A DNA stretch of 47,456 nt from Caballeronia megalochromosomata (GCA_001580565.1 LRBF01000256.1:1-47456); one strand, 5' to 3'. Shown: positions 26,558-35,861, counted from the stretch's first letter. Notes: generated by a model not told the origin, from the sequence alone. Program-made: numbers and translations.

Positions 26558-28308
26558 CGTGCGGCGCCCTCGCGTTGCGGCAGAAGCGCCATGGCTTCGT
26601 CGACGGTGACGGGCGTTTCGTCGACGAGTTTGCGCAGAACCGGCGCATCGTCGCGCGCGTCGTGTGGCGCGAGCGGATCGCGCGGCATCAGCTTGTGGCG
26701 CACGACCAGATGAGCGAGCGCGAGTCTGCGATGATCGGGCGCGACGCGTGCGGCTTCCGTCGCCATCAGCACGGCGGTCGTCGCGTGATAGAGCGCGCTC
26801 GCCGCCTCGCGCACGGATTCGTCGCGGCCGCATTCGGCGACGATGTCGAGCGCGCTGCATGCGCGCACGAACACGTCGCGCAGCAACGCGATGCTCGCGG
26901 CCGGCAACGCGCAGTCGTCGAGCAGTGCGCCGGCGTATTGCGCGAGCGCAGCGAGCGCGCCTTCACGACGCGCTGCCCGCGCGACATCGAGTGCGACGAT
27001 ATTGCTCGTGCCTTCCCAGATCGAGCCGAGATGCGCATCGCGCACGAGACGCGGATCGGCCCATTCCTCGATATAGCCCACGCCGCCGCGCACTTCCATC
27101 GCATCGCCCGTCACGCGGCGCGCGTCGCGGCATGCGCGGAACTTGATGAGCGGGGTCAGGATGCGCACGCACTTTGCCGCGAGCGCATCGCCGCGATCGG
27201 CACGCGCGAGCAGCATCGCAATATGCATGAACATCGAGCGCGCCTGTTCCGCCGGCAGCATCAGCTTGAGCAACTGACGCTGCATCAACGGCATGTCGAT
27301 GAGCTTGCGGCCAAACGCTTCACGATTTCGCGCCACATGCAACGCCTCGGTCAACGCGCGACGCATGAGACCCGCCGCGCGCACGCCGTTCGACAGCCGC
27401 GACATGTTGATCATGTCCGCCATCTGATGAAAGCCGCGCCCCACTTCGCCGATGAGATACGCCTGCGCACCCTCCAGCACGATCTCGCCGCTCGCCATCG
27501 AGCGGCTGCCGAGCTTGTCCTTCAGCCGCACGATGCGATACGCGTTGCGTGTGCCGTCTTCGAGAGTCTTCGGCAGCAGGAACAGGGCGAGACCCTTGAT
27601 GCCGTCGGGCGCGTCGTCGGGGCGCGCGAGTACCATCGCGAGATCGGCGTCGGCGTTCGAACAGAACCACTTGTCACCGGTGAGCTGCCAGGCTTCGTTG
27701 CCTTGCGTATCGACGCTGCGTGTCGCGCGTGTCGCGATGCGCCCGACATCCGAGCCCGCCGCCTGCTCGGTCATGAACATCGCGCCCTGATACAGCGTGT
27801 CGAAGTCTTGCGATGCAAGCATCGGCAGATAGCGATCGATCAGCGCCTTCGTGCCGAAACGGCGCAAGGTGCGCGTGAGCGAATCGGTCATGCTCACGGG
27901 ACAGCACAGGCCGAACTCAGCCTGCACGAAGAGATACGTGAGCGCGTACTTGACGAGCGGCGGCGGCGCGTCGTCACGATGACTCATCGCCGCGAGCCCG
28001 AGCTCGCCATACGCGACGCGTTCCAGCGCGACATAATCCGGATGCTTGTCGATATGCTGCAACGCTTCGCCGCGCCGCGTGCGCTGGCGCAATGTGGGTG
28101 GATGATGATCGGCGTTCGTGGCCCACGCATCGAGTTCATCGGACGCGCGCCGACCGAGATCGACGAGCTGGTCTTCGATACCGCGAAACGCCGTCTCGCC
28201 GAGATAGCTTTTCAGCAGCGCGCCGAACGACGGGTCCGCTTCAAAGAAGTTGATGCCGCGGCTGTCGGGAATATTGGACGTGCCCGCATCGGGACGAATC
28301 TCCTGCAT
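26554..28308 (-). CDS. Acyl-CoA dehydrogenase, AidB-like
   Basis: A 584-residue flavoprotein, longer than ordinary acyl-CoA dehydrogenases (about 380) and similar in layout to AidB: an N-terminal extension containing INFFEADPSFGALLKSYLGE, the FAD region FMTEQAAGSDVGRIATRA, GDKWFCSNADAD, and the C-terminal RVTGDAMEVRGGVGYIEEW. AGGAGAC 7 nt before the ATG at 28308 decides the start over an upstream one at 28398. First gene of the operon. AidB in E. coli is part of the alkylation response, but coupling with a CoA-transferase and transporter points to acyl-CoA oxidation here. Confidence 0.9.
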   Translation of the reverse strand: MQEIRPDAGTSNIPDSRGINFFEADPSFGALLKSYLGETAFRGIEDQLVDLGRRASDELDAWATNADHHPPTLRQRTRRGEALQHIDKHPDYVALERVAYGELGLAAMSHRDDAPPPLVKYALTYLFVQAEFGLCCPVSMTDSLTRTLRRFGTKALIDRYLPMLASQDFDTLYQGAMFMTEQAAGSDVGRIATRATRSVDTQGNEAWQLTGDKWFCSNADADLAMVLARPDDAPDGIKGLALFLLPKTLEDGTRNAYRIVRLKDKLGSRSMASGEIVLEGAQAYLIGEVGRGFHQMADMINMSRLSNGVRAAGLMRRALTEALHVARNREAFGRKLIDMPLMQRQLLKLMLPAEQARSMFMHIAMLLARADRGDALAAKCVRILTPLIKFRACRDARRVTGDAMEVRGGVGYIEEWADPRLVRDAHLGSIWEGTSNIVALDVARAARREGALAALAQYAGALLDDCALPAASIALLRDVFVRACSALDIVAECGRDESVREAASALYHATTAVLMATEAARVAPDHRRLALAHLVVRHKLMPRDPLAPHDARDDAPVLRKLVDETPVTVDEAMALLPQREGAAR

Positions 28309-28409
28309 GAACTGTCTCCTGGCTTTTGTGCGACGCAACCGGCGCTGCGCCATCCGTGAAGCCAGACTACGTTCGCTTTCGATAAGCGTCCAATACAATT
28401 GATGGCACG

Positions 28410-28432
28410 TACGATAAGATTCATTTATCGTA
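28410..28432. promoter_or_regulatory. LysR-type operator between divergent genes
   Basis: A perfect inverted repeat TACGATAA, 7-nt spacer GATTCAT, TTATCGTA, with T-N11-A core (T 28415, A 28427). It is centred in the 140-bp gap between the acyl-CoA dehydrogenase start (28308) and the LysR start (28449), only 16 bp upstream of the latter, so it fits both autoregulation and control of the divergent operon. Confidence 0.7.
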
Positions 28433-28448
28433 GCGCCGGAGAGAACCC

Positions 28449-29324
28449 ATGGAACTGAAGCAGCTTCGCTATTTCATCGCGGTCGCGGAAGAACTCCATT
28501 TCGGGCGCGCGGCGCGCCGGCTCTTCATTTCGCAACCGGCGCTGAGCTTCGATATCCGTCGCTTCGAAGAGCAACTCGGCGTGAAGCTTCTGGAGCGCAG
28601 CAACAAGGCCGTGGCGCTGACCAACGCGGGCCACGTGCTGCTCGGCGAAGCGCGGCGTCTCTTGCAGCAGGCCGAGGAAGTCGCGCAAGTGACGACGCGC
28701 TCGGCGCACGGGCTCGCCGGACGTCTGCGCATCGGCTTCGTCAATTCGATGCTGTATCGCGGCCTGCCCGAAGCGGTGCAGCGTTTCGAAGCGGATCATC
28801 CTTCCGTCGAGATCGTGCTGAAGGAAATGAACACGGCCGAACAGGCGCGCGCGTTGCAGCAGTTGCATATCGATCTCGGCTTCGCGCACTGGGGACATTT
28901 TCCGGCCGAGGTCGAAACGGATCTGTGGTCGTCGGAGGCGTTTCTGTGTTGCCTGCCGGTCGATCATCGGCTGGCGAAACGACGACGCATCGACCTCGCC
29001 CAGTTGTCGCGCGATCCATTCATTCTCTTTCCACGTGCCGTTTCTCCGCACTATCACGACCAGATCATTGCGACCTGTGTCGACGCGGGATTCAGTCCGA
29101 CGATTCGCCACGAAGCACGCTTATGGCAAACCGTCGTGACGATGGTCGAATTCGGCATGGGCGTCGCGCTGGTGCCGCAGGCGCTCGCGAAGACGCAGTC
29201 GCAGCGTGCCGTTTTCAGGCCGCTCACACGCAATCCTTTTCCTTCGCAGATCCTGCGACTGACACGCGCGGAAAGTCATTCTGATGTCACGCGGAGCTTC
29301 GTGGCGTTTCTGCGCAAGTCCTAG
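28449..29324 (+). CDS. LysR family regulator of the acyl-CoA operon
   Basis: A 291-residue LysR protein starting MELKQLRYFIAVAEELHFGRAA, the pattern of the BenM/CatM and related aromatic- or acid-sensing group. The HTH (RLFISQPALSFDIRRFEEQLGVKLLERSNKAVALTNAG) is intact and the effector domain is full length. GGAGAG precedes the ATG. It is divergent from the acyl-CoA dehydrogenase operon with a clean operator between them. Its 3' end overlaps the 3' end of the next LysR gene on the other strand by 38 bp. Confidence 0.92.
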   Translation: MELKQLRYFIAVAEELHFGRAARRLFISQPALSFDIRRFEEQLGVKLLERSNKAVALTNAGHVLLGEARRLLQQAEEVAQVTTRSAHGLAGRLRIGFVNSMLYRGLPEAVQRFEADHPSVEIVLKEMNTAEQARALQQLHIDLGFAHWGHFPAEVETDLWSSEAFLCCLPVDHRLAKRRRIDLAQLSRDPFILFPRAVSPHYHDQIIATCVDAGFSPTIRHEARLWQTVVTMVEFGMGVALVPQALAKTQSQRAVFRPLTRNPFPSQILRLTRAESHSDVTRSFVAFLRKS

Positions 29325-30210
29325 CGTCATCGGCCCAGATGGCATCGAGTGCGTCCAGCGTCGCCTGAATCGCGGGGTCGCCGTTGCGCCCTTCGGCATA
29401 GACGAACGCGACCTGCGTCGTCGCCCGATGATCGCCGTAGAACACCACTTCGCCCGCATCGCGCGCCTCGATCGCCAGCGCCTCACGCATCAGGCCCACA
29501 CCGACGCCCGCGGCGACCAGCGCGCGCATCGTCTGCTCGTGATCGGCTTCCACTGTTTCCACAGGCCTGAAGGCCGCCGCCTTCAGTATCTCGTTGAGCA
29601 CTTCCTGATGCCCGCTGCGCGGCGCCATGCGTATCCACGGCTTGTTCGCGAGCCGCCCGAGCGTCTGCTCGCCTTCGATCACGTCCTGCCATGAAGCCGG
29701 CACGACGAGCCTGAAGGTCATCTCATCGAGCACCTTCATCGTCGTGCCTTCCGGACGCGTCTTGCACACGAGCAATGCCGCGTCGATCTCCGCGCCGCGC
29801 AATGCATCGTGGAGCCAGCTCGTGCGGCCGACCTGAAGATCGATCTTCAGTCCAGGATGACGCGCGACCATCTCGGCCAATAGCGGGCCGACGCGCAACG
29901 CGGCCGGATCGAGCATCACGAAGCCGATGCGCAGCCGTCCTTCGATCTGCCCGCGAAAGCTGCGCGCCGCATGCACGAATGCGCCGAACGCTTCGAGCGC
30001 TTTCTCTGCCTTGCCGATCAATGCTTCGCCGCTTTGCGTGAGCGTCACCGACGATGTCGTGCGCGACAGGAGGCGCACGTCGAGCTCTTCTTCGAGACTG
30101 CGCAACTGCCCGCTCACGGCCGGTTGTGTCACATGCAGCGCTTCGGCCGCCTTGGTCACGCTGCCGAAGCGCGCGACCGTCACGAAGGTTCGAAGTTGCC
30201 GGATATCCAT
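29287..30210 (-). CDS. LysR family regulator of the amidase operon
   Basis: A 307-residue LysR protein (MDIRQLRTFVTVARFGSVTKAAEALHVTQPAVSGQLRSLEEELDVRLLSRTT at the N-terminus). Effector domain from about 90. It is divergent from the amidase gene, 161 bp apart, and is the likely regulator of the amidase-transporter pair. A small inverted repeat GGAAA-GTGA-TTTCC lies at 30262-30275 in that interval, a weak operator candidate. The gene overlaps the convergent LysR gene tail to tail. Confidence 0.9.
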   Translation of the reverse strand: MDIRQLRTFVTVARFGSVTKAAEALHVTQPAVSGQLRSLEEELDVRLLSRTTSSVTLTQSGEALIGKAEKALEAFGAFVHAARSFRGQIEGRLRIGFVMLDPAALRVGPLLAEMVARHPGLKIDLQVGRTSWLHDALRGAEIDAALLVCKTRPEGTTMKVLDEMTFRLVVPASWQDVIEGEQTLGRLANKPWIRMAPRSGHQEVLNEILKAAAFRPVETVEADHEQTMRALVAAGVGVGLMREALAIEARDAGEVVFYGDHRATTQVAFVYAEGRNGDPAIQATLDALDAIWADDARTCAETPRSSA

Positions 30211-30371
30211 GTCGAGTCGCCCGGTTGATGCGTCAGAAGACGCGCTTATGAGCTTTATCCGGGAAAGTGATTTCCGCCCGGAAGGCGCCGCACCTATTCT
30301 GGACCAGACCAGCCAGGGCGATCAATCCGATCGCACCCTTCGCGCTTCACTTCCGACACGGAGACATTCGC

Positions 30372-31829
30372 ATGACTGCATCCCTCACCCCGAAAGACGC
30401 GCTCGCCGGCAACGCTCACGGCCTCTGCAGTCTCAGCGCGAGCGCCGCTGTCGATCTCCTGAAGAAGCGCGAAATCTCGCCGCTCGATCTCGTCGATGCA
30501 GCCATCGCGCGCATCGAACACATCGATCCGGTCATCAACGCGCTGCCGATGCGGCGCTTCGAAGCCGCACGCGACGCCGCGCGCCGTTTCCCGAAACCCG
30601 ACGATGCCGCGCTCGCGACGCCCGGCTGGCTCGGCGGCCTGCCGATCGCGGTCAAGGACTACAACGATCTGGCCGGCTTGCCGACGACATACGGCTCGCC
30701 GATCTTCAAGGACAACGTCGCCGCGCGCTCCGATCTGACCGTCGAGAACCTCGAACGTCACGGCGCGATCGCGCTCGCGAAATCCAATGTGCCGGAGTTC
30801 GCGGGCGCGAACACGTTCAACACGGTGTTCGGCGCGACGCGCAATCCGTGGAATACGCGGCTCACGGTGGGCGGTTCGTCGGGCGGATCGGCGGCGGCGC
30901 TCGCCTCGGGCATGGTGTGGCTCGCAACGGGCAACGATCTCGGCGGCAGCCTGCGCATTCCCGCGAGTTACTGCGGCATCGTCGGCATGCGGCCGAGCGT
31001 CGGGCGCGTGCCGCGTCCGGTGTCGGTCGTTCCGTACGATCCGCTGTGGGTCGAAGGTCCGATGGGCCGCACCGTCGCCGATGTCGCGCTCATGCTCGAC
31101 GCGCAGGCGCATTTCGACGCACGCGATCCGCTTTCGTATCCGCGCCCGCCCGTGCCCTTCGCCGATGCCGTGCATCATCCGCGCGCGCCGCGGCGCGTCG
31201 GCTTCACGGCGAACCTCGGCATCGGCAAGGTGGAGGCGCAGGTCGCGCGCATCTGCGAGCAGGCGACCAGGCGCTTCGCCGATGCGGGCACGCTCGTCGA
31301 TGATGCGCATCCCGACTTCGCGGGCGGCTTCGAAGCATTCCAGACCTTGCGCGCGAATCTCGTCGCGGCGGTGCGCGGCCCCTTGCTCGCGACCGAACGC
31401 GAACGCATCTGTCCCGAGATCATCTGGAACATCGAAAAGGGCTTGCAGCAAAGCGGCGCCGATGTCGCGCGCGCCGAACGTCTGCGCGGCGAACTGTTCC
31501 AGCGCGTGAGCGCTTTCTTCGGCGAATACGACGTGCTGGCCTGCCCGACCGTCGCGGTCACGCCTTTCCCGGTCGAGCAGCGCTTTCCGACACAAATCGA
31601 TGGCGAACCGCTCGATTCGTACATCGACTGGATGTACCTCACTTTCGTGCTGACGCTGACAGGCTGTCCCGCGATCAGCATTCCCGCGGGCTTCACCGAT
31701 GACGGCAGGCCCGTCGGGCTGCAACTGCTCGGCCGTCCGCGCGGCGACTTCGAACTGCTTGGCGCGGCGCAAGTGCTCGAAACGGCGCTCGGCAGCGCGG
31801 CGCGCGATCCTCTCGCAGCGCTCGCATAA
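30372..31829 (+). CDS. Amidase (amidase signature family)
   Basis: A 485-residue hydrolase of the Ser-Ser-Lys amidase signature family. K95 (LPIAVKDYND), the serine pair S169-S170 in the GGSSGGS loop and nucleophile S193 (NDLGGSLRIPA) are all visible. The chosen ATG at 30372 has a CGGAGA about 8 nt upstream. The gene is followed after 38 bp by a short-chain fatty acid transporter gene. The substrate amide cannot be told from sequence. A GatA role is unlikely, since no GatB or GatC is nearby. Confidence 0.92.
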   Translation: MTASLTPKDALAGNAHGLCSLSASAAVDLLKKREISPLDLVDAAIARIEHIDPVINALPMRRFEAARDAARRFPKPDDAALATPGWLGGLPIAVKDYNDLAGLPTTYGSPIFKDNVAARSDLTVENLERHGAIALAKSNVPEFAGANTFNTVFGATRNPWNTRLTVGGSSGGSAAALASGMVWLATGNDLGGSLRIPASYCGIVGMRPSVGRVPRPVSVVPYDPLWVEGPMGRTVADVALMLDAQAHFDARDPLSYPRPPVPFADAVHHPRAPRRVGFTANLGIGKVEAQVARICEQATRRFADAGTLVDDAHPDFAGGFEAFQTLRANLVAAVRGPLLATERERICPEIIWNIEKGLQQSGADVARAERLRGELFQRVSAFFGEYDVLACPTVAVTPFPVEQRFPTQIDGEPLDSYIDWMYLTFVLTLTGCPAISIPAGFTDDGRPVGLQLLGRPRGDFELLGAAQVLETALGSAARDPLAALA

Positions 31830-31867
31830 ACAGCGGCTCAATCCACATCAGATGGAGGAGACACATC

Positions 31868-33331
31868 ATGTCGGACGAAAGCGAAAACGTGGTGAGCGCG
31901 CAAGCCCTGCGCGCGCAAGAAGTGGAGAATGTGCCCGCGCTCGAGCGCCTCGCGCTGCGGGTCACCGCCTGGTGCGAGAAGTGGTATCCCGATGCATTCG
32001 TGTTCGTCGCGCTCACCGTGCTTGCGGTCGCGCTCGGCGCGCTCGCGATCGGCGCATCGCCGCGCACGGTGGCGGTATCGTTCGGCAACGGCTTCTGGAG
32101 CCTCATTCCGTTCACGATGCAAATGGCGATGGTCGCGATCACCGGATACGTGATCGCGAGTTCGCCGCCTGTCGCGCGACTCGTCACGCGCGCGGCAAAA
32201 GTGCCGAAGAGCGGCCGCGCCGCCGTGGCGTATGTCGCGTGCCTGAGCGTGCTGACCTCGCTCCTCCATTGGGCGATCAGCCTCGTGTTCGCGGGCCTGC
32301 TCGTGCGCGAACTCGCTCGCCGCACCGACCTGCGCATGGACTATCGCGCGGCGGGCGCGGCGGCCTATCTCGGCATCGGCGCGACGTGGGCGATGGGACT
32401 CAGTTCATCGGCCGCGCAGTTGCAGGCGAATCCCGCGAGCATTCCCGCAACGCTGCTGCCCATCACCGGTGTGATCCCGTTCAGCGAAACGCTCTTCCTG
32501 TGGCAGAGCCTCGCGATCGCGGCGGCGCTGGTCGTGAGCTCGACGCTGATCGCATGGTGGACCGCGCCCGGGCACGCGCGCGCCCGCACGGCCGCCGATC
32601 TCGGCGTGACGCTCGACACCATCGACGATGAACTGCCCGCGCGCGAGCGTCCCGGTGAATGGCTCGAATACAGTCCCGCGTTGATCATCGTATTGTTCGC
32701 GCTGGGTGCGGGCTGGGTCATCAACGAATTCGCGAGCAAGAACTGGCTCGTCGCGATCTCGGGGCTCAACACGTACAACCTGATCTTTCTGCTGCTCGGC
32801 ATGCTGCTGCACTGGCGGCCGAAGCGCTTCCTGCGCGCGGTATCGAAGGCGGTGCCGGTGACATCAGGCGTGCTGATCCAGTTCCCGCTCTATGGCGCGA
32901 TCGCGAGCATGCTGACATCGGCGAAGGGCGCGGCGGGCGAGTCATTGACGCATCATCTGTCGACACTGTTCGTGAGCATCGCATCGACCGATACCTTCGC
33001 GCTCGTGATGGGCGTGTATTCCGCGGTGCTCGGCTTCTTCGTGCCTTCGGGCGGCGGCAAGTGGATCATCGAAGCGCCCTATGTGATGCAGGCCGCGAAC
33101 AATCTCCATGTGCATCTCGGCTGGGCCGTGCAGATCTATAACGCGGCGGAGGCGTTGCCCAATCTCATCAATCCGTTCTGGATGCTGCCCTTGCTCGGCA
33201 TACTCGGATTGAAGGCGCGCGATCTCGTCGGCTTCACGTTCGCGCAGTTCATCTGCGGCACCGTGCTCGTGCTCACCATGCTCTGGCTGCTCGCGCCGTC
33301 GCTTGCGTATCACCCGCCGGTCATCCATTGA
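31868..33331 (+). CDS. atoE: Short-chain fatty acid transporter (AtoE family)
   Basis: A 487-residue polytopic membrane protein. The N-terminal LRVTAWCEKWYPDAFVFVALTVLAV, LLHWAISLVFAGLLVREL, YLGIGATWAMGLSSSAAQLQANPAS and FFVPSGGGKWIIEAPYVM are the recognisable blocks of the short-chain fatty acid transporter family. GGAGGAG precedes the ATG. As the second gene after the amidase it may carry the acid released or a related carboxylate; this link is inferred. A perfect palindrome just behind the stop probably ends the transcript. Confidence 0.92.
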   Translation: MSDESENVVSAQALRAQEVENVPALERLALRVTAWCEKWYPDAFVFVALTVLAVALGALAIGASPRTVAVSFGNGFWSLIPFTMQMAMVAITGYVIASSPPVARLVTRAAKVPKSGRAAVAYVACLSVLTSLLHWAISLVFAGLLVRELARRTDLRMDYRAAGAAAYLGIGATWAMGLSSSAAQLQANPASIPATLLPITGVIPFSETLFLWQSLAIAAALVVSSTLIAWWTAPGHARARTAADLGVTLDTIDDELPARERPGEWLEYSPALIIVLFALGAGWVINEFASKNWLVAISGLNTYNLIFLLLGMLLHWRPKRFLRAVSKAVPVTSGVLIQFPLYGAIASMLTSAKGAAGESLTHHLSTLFVSIASTDTFALVMGVYSAVLGFFVPSGGGKWIIEAPYVMQAANNLHVHLGWAVQIYNAAEALPNLINPFWMLPLLGILGLKARDLVGFTFAQFICGTVLVLTMLWLLAPSLAYHPPVIH

Positions 33332-33340
33332 GCCATGCAG

Positions 33341-33366
33341 GAAAGAGGCGAACGTTCGCCTCTTTC
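33341..33366 (+). terminator. Hairpin terminator after the fatty acid transporter gene
   Basis: A perfect 26-bp palindrome, GAAAGAGGCGAAC (33341-33353) followed directly by GTTCGCCTCTTTC (33354-33366), 9 bp after the stop codon. Folding would leave a short ACGT loop with an A-rich 5' flank and a CTTTC 3' flank, a common form of intrinsic terminator. The rest of 33367-33620 shows nothing I can assign. Confidence 0.75.
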
Positions 33367-33620
33367 GTCGTAGAAGCGATTACGCGTAAAGCCGTACCTC
33401 AAAGAACATACTGGCTGACATCTTGCCACTGAGAAGATGTTTTTTCTACTGTCCAGTTTACATCTACCTCAGAACAAAGTAACCTTTGCCCGCTGAGTTG
33501 ATCGCAGCAACGCAGCACGCCCCGACCGATGCCACATCCATTTTCATACAGTCATTCGGATTACTAACGACGCTTTTCCGTCACGTCGAATGCGCGACCG
33601 GCATGCGCACCTCCGTTTAT

Positions 33621-34679
33621 ATGAAGAACAGATCCGCTTTCTTTTCCCGTTCCATCGCAGCGACCGTCGTTGCAAGTACGATGCTTGCCGCGTGCGGCGG
33701 CAGCGACAGCCCCGTCGAGGCCAGCAAGAGCGCGGCATCGCCGAAGTCCACCGCGAAAGCCGCGAGCGGCAACGGCTCGATCTTCTATGGCGCGAACGGC
33801 CATAACAGCAACGGCGGCGCATACGACTTCACGAGCGCGCAAACGCAGCTCTCGCAACTGCAGGATCTGGGCGCGACGATCTATCGCAATGACGTGTACA
33901 GCCAGACATCGGCGAACATGGTCGCCGGCGTCGCGAAGACGATGGAGGACGGCGGCGTCACGATGTATCCGGTGATGCTCATGAACCTCAACTACAACAG
34001 CGAGGACGACGCGTACGCCGCGGGCTTCGCGCTCGGCCAGCAAACCGCGAACAGCTATCGCTACAAGTATTACGAGGTCGGCAACGAACTGGAGGCGAAG
34101 GCGCTCATCGGCAATGTCGATGGCACCGCCTGGTATCAGTACGACAACTGGTCCTACATGCTCGCGCGCGGCGTGATCCGCGGGCTGATCGCGGGCGTGA
34201 AATCCGTCGACGGCTCGGCGAAGATCATCGTGGGCGGCACGTGGATGCACACTGCGTTCTTCCAGATGCTTGCGGACGGCTCGCAGCCCGACGGCACTTG
34301 GGGCCATCCGGCCGTGAGCTGGGACATTACCTCGTGGCACTGGTACTCGAACGAAGGCGACATCACGCACGCATGCGGCGGCACGGGATGTCACGACGTG
34401 CTCCAGATGCTGCACGACATGGGCAAGCCGATCTGGATCAACGAGTTCGGCGTGCGCCCGGACTTCGGCTCGTACGACCAGATCGCGACGTACATGACGG
34501 GCAATCTGATGATGGCGCAATTCGCGAGCGTCGCGTCGAAGTACAACATCCAGTCGATCCAGGCATTTCAGCTCTATGACGACGGCGAAGGCGCCTATGG
34601 TCTTCTCGAAGGCGATGGCACGACGAAGAAGCCCGCGTACTCGGCGTACAAGGACTTCGTGCAGAACCACCCGATGTGA
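33621..34679 (+). CDS. Glycoside hydrolase clan GH-A-like lipoprotein
   Basis: A 352-residue exported protein. The signal peptide ends at lipobox MLAAC with Cys25, and a Ser/Ala/Lys-rich linker runs to about residue 50. The rest looks like a TIM-barrel glycosidase of clan GH-A: the acid/base Asn-Glu is N155-E156 (YYEVGNELEAK) at the end of strand 4 and the nucleophile is E275 (IWINEFGVRP) on strand 7, with HWYSNEGD between. The family could be GH39, GH5 or a neighbour. The start at 33621 fits the signal peptide; ATG 33603 is possible. It stands alone, with no sugar genes adjacent. Confidence 0.8.
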   Translation: MKNRSAFFSRSIAATVVASTMLAACGGSDSPVEASKSAASPKSTAKAASGNGSIFYGANGHNSNGGAYDFTSAQTQLSQLQDLGATIYRNDVYSQTSANMVAGVAKTMEDGGVTMYPVMLMNLNYNSEDDAYAAGFALGQQTANSYRYKYYEVGNELEAKALIGNVDGTAWYQYDNWSYMLARGVIRGLIAGVKSVDGSAKIIVGGTWMHTAFFQMLADGSQPDGTWGHPAVSWDITSWHWYSNEGDITHACGGTGCHDVLQMLHDMGKPIWINEFGVRPDFGSYDQIATYMTGNLMMAQFASVASKYNIQSIQAFQLYDDGEGAYGLLEGDGTTKKPAYSAYKDFVQNHPM

Positions 34680-34845
34680 GTCTACCGGTGGCATTGTGAA
34701 GCCGCGCGCGAATTAATACCTGGAAATAACCTGCACGATTGGCGCTTTGCTCCGCATATCGAATCGCGGTGCATCGCGGGAAGATCTGGACGTGTGATGT
34801 CCACAGAGGACACACCGCCCAACTTCCACCGACACTACGCCAGTC

Positions 34846-35301
34846 ATGCAAGCTCAACCTTCAAGCCATCTCCGCCGTCACTTTGTGCGCCGTGCGCTCG
34901 TCGCCGTGTCGCTGCTCGCGCCGATGCTTTGCGCATCCGCCGAAGATCTCCCCGATGTCTGTTCCGCGCTGAAGACCATCGTCGATGCGCCTTCGTTCGA
35001 TACGCTTGCCAAAGCGCGTGCGGCGATGCCGGCGGAATCGCCGGGCCAGGGCGCATGCCGGGGCAGCGCGCATGTCTATGATTGCCGCTGGCGAGCGCAT
35101 TGGGGCCCGGACGGCGTCGTCGGCGATCCGCTCCAGGAACTGGGCGCGGATATCGCCGCCTGTTTTCCCGATGTGCGTCACGATGTGAACACGTCCACAC
35201 GCCAGCACTTCGCGCTGCGCGACGTGACCGGCAAACACGTGACCACGATGACCGCCACGATCGAAACGCCGAACACGATGCGCCTGCGCATCGTCCGCTG
35301 A
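34846..35301 (+). CDS. Exported hypothetical protein
   Basis: A 151-residue protein with a basic N-terminus and a hydrophobic stretch (VRRALVAVSLLAPMLCASAED) that looks like a cleavable Sec signal with Ala-Ser-Ala before the cut. The mature part has four cysteines (VCSAL, GACRG, YDCRW, AACFP) that could form two disulfides. No family recognised. The next gene, a lipoprotein, starts 29 bp after its stop and is probably co-transcribed. Confidence 0.7.
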   Translation: MQAQPSSHLRRHFVRRALVAVSLLAPMLCASAEDLPDVCSALKTIVDAPSFDTLAKARAAMPAESPGQGACRGSAHVYDCRWRAHWGPDGVVGDPLQELGADIAACFPDVRHDVNTSTRQHFALRDVTGKHVTTMTATIETPNTMRLRIVR

Positions 35302-35330
35302 GTTCGCTGAACGCGGATGACGGCAGGCGC

Positions 35331-35861
35331 ATGCTCAGAACGCTCATCGCTCGCGCGCTCGTCGTTGCCGGCGCAGGCGCGCTTTCCGGCTGCACGTGGA
35401 CGCTGATCACGGCCGCCGATGCCGCAGGCTCGCTGGTGCAGGCGGGCTTCACGGTCGCCTCGAACTATTCGTCGCCGACATCCGTGACGGGGCCGCCCGC
35501 CGCGCTGCAATCGGTATGCATCGAGCTGAACCAGAGCGTCGCGACGGGCGATTTCGTTCCCGTGCTGCAAGTCGCATTGCGCCGGCGGGGCGTGAACTCG
35601 GTGGTCTATAACCCGGGCACGTCGCCGCCCGGTTGCGAAGCGATGCTCGTGTATGGCGCGACAACCAGCTGGGACAGGCGCGCATTCAGCAGCGAGCCGG
35701 TGTCGTATCTGTCGGCGATCGATCTGACGCTCGTGCGGCAAGGGCAGATTCTCGTGACCGCGCGCTACGACACGAATGGTCTGAACATTGACCGCTTCGC
35801 GAGCGCGCGGCAGAAGCTGGATGCGCTGGTGGACCGTATGGTGGTCTTCCGCACACAGTAA
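35331..35861 (+). CDS. Small lipoprotein of unknown function
   Basis: A 176-residue lipoprotein. The signal MLRTLIARALVVAGAGALSGC ends in the lipobox LSGC. The mature domain has alternating beta-like strands (EAMLVYGATTSWDRRAF, DLTLVRQGQILVTARYD) and a helical C-terminus. It resembles the Sbal_3080-type lipoproteins, but I cannot confirm this. It follows the exported protein at 34846 by 29 bp and is followed by a strong terminator at 35956. Confidence 0.75.
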   Translation: MLRTLIARALVVAGAGALSGCTWTLITAADAAGSLVQAGFTVASNYSSPTSVTGPPAALQSVCIELNQSVATGDFVPVLQVALRRRGVNSVVYNPGTSPPGCEAMLVYGATTSWDRRAFSSEPVSYLSAIDLTLVRQGQILVTARYDTNGLNIDRFASARQKLDALVDRMVVFRTQ

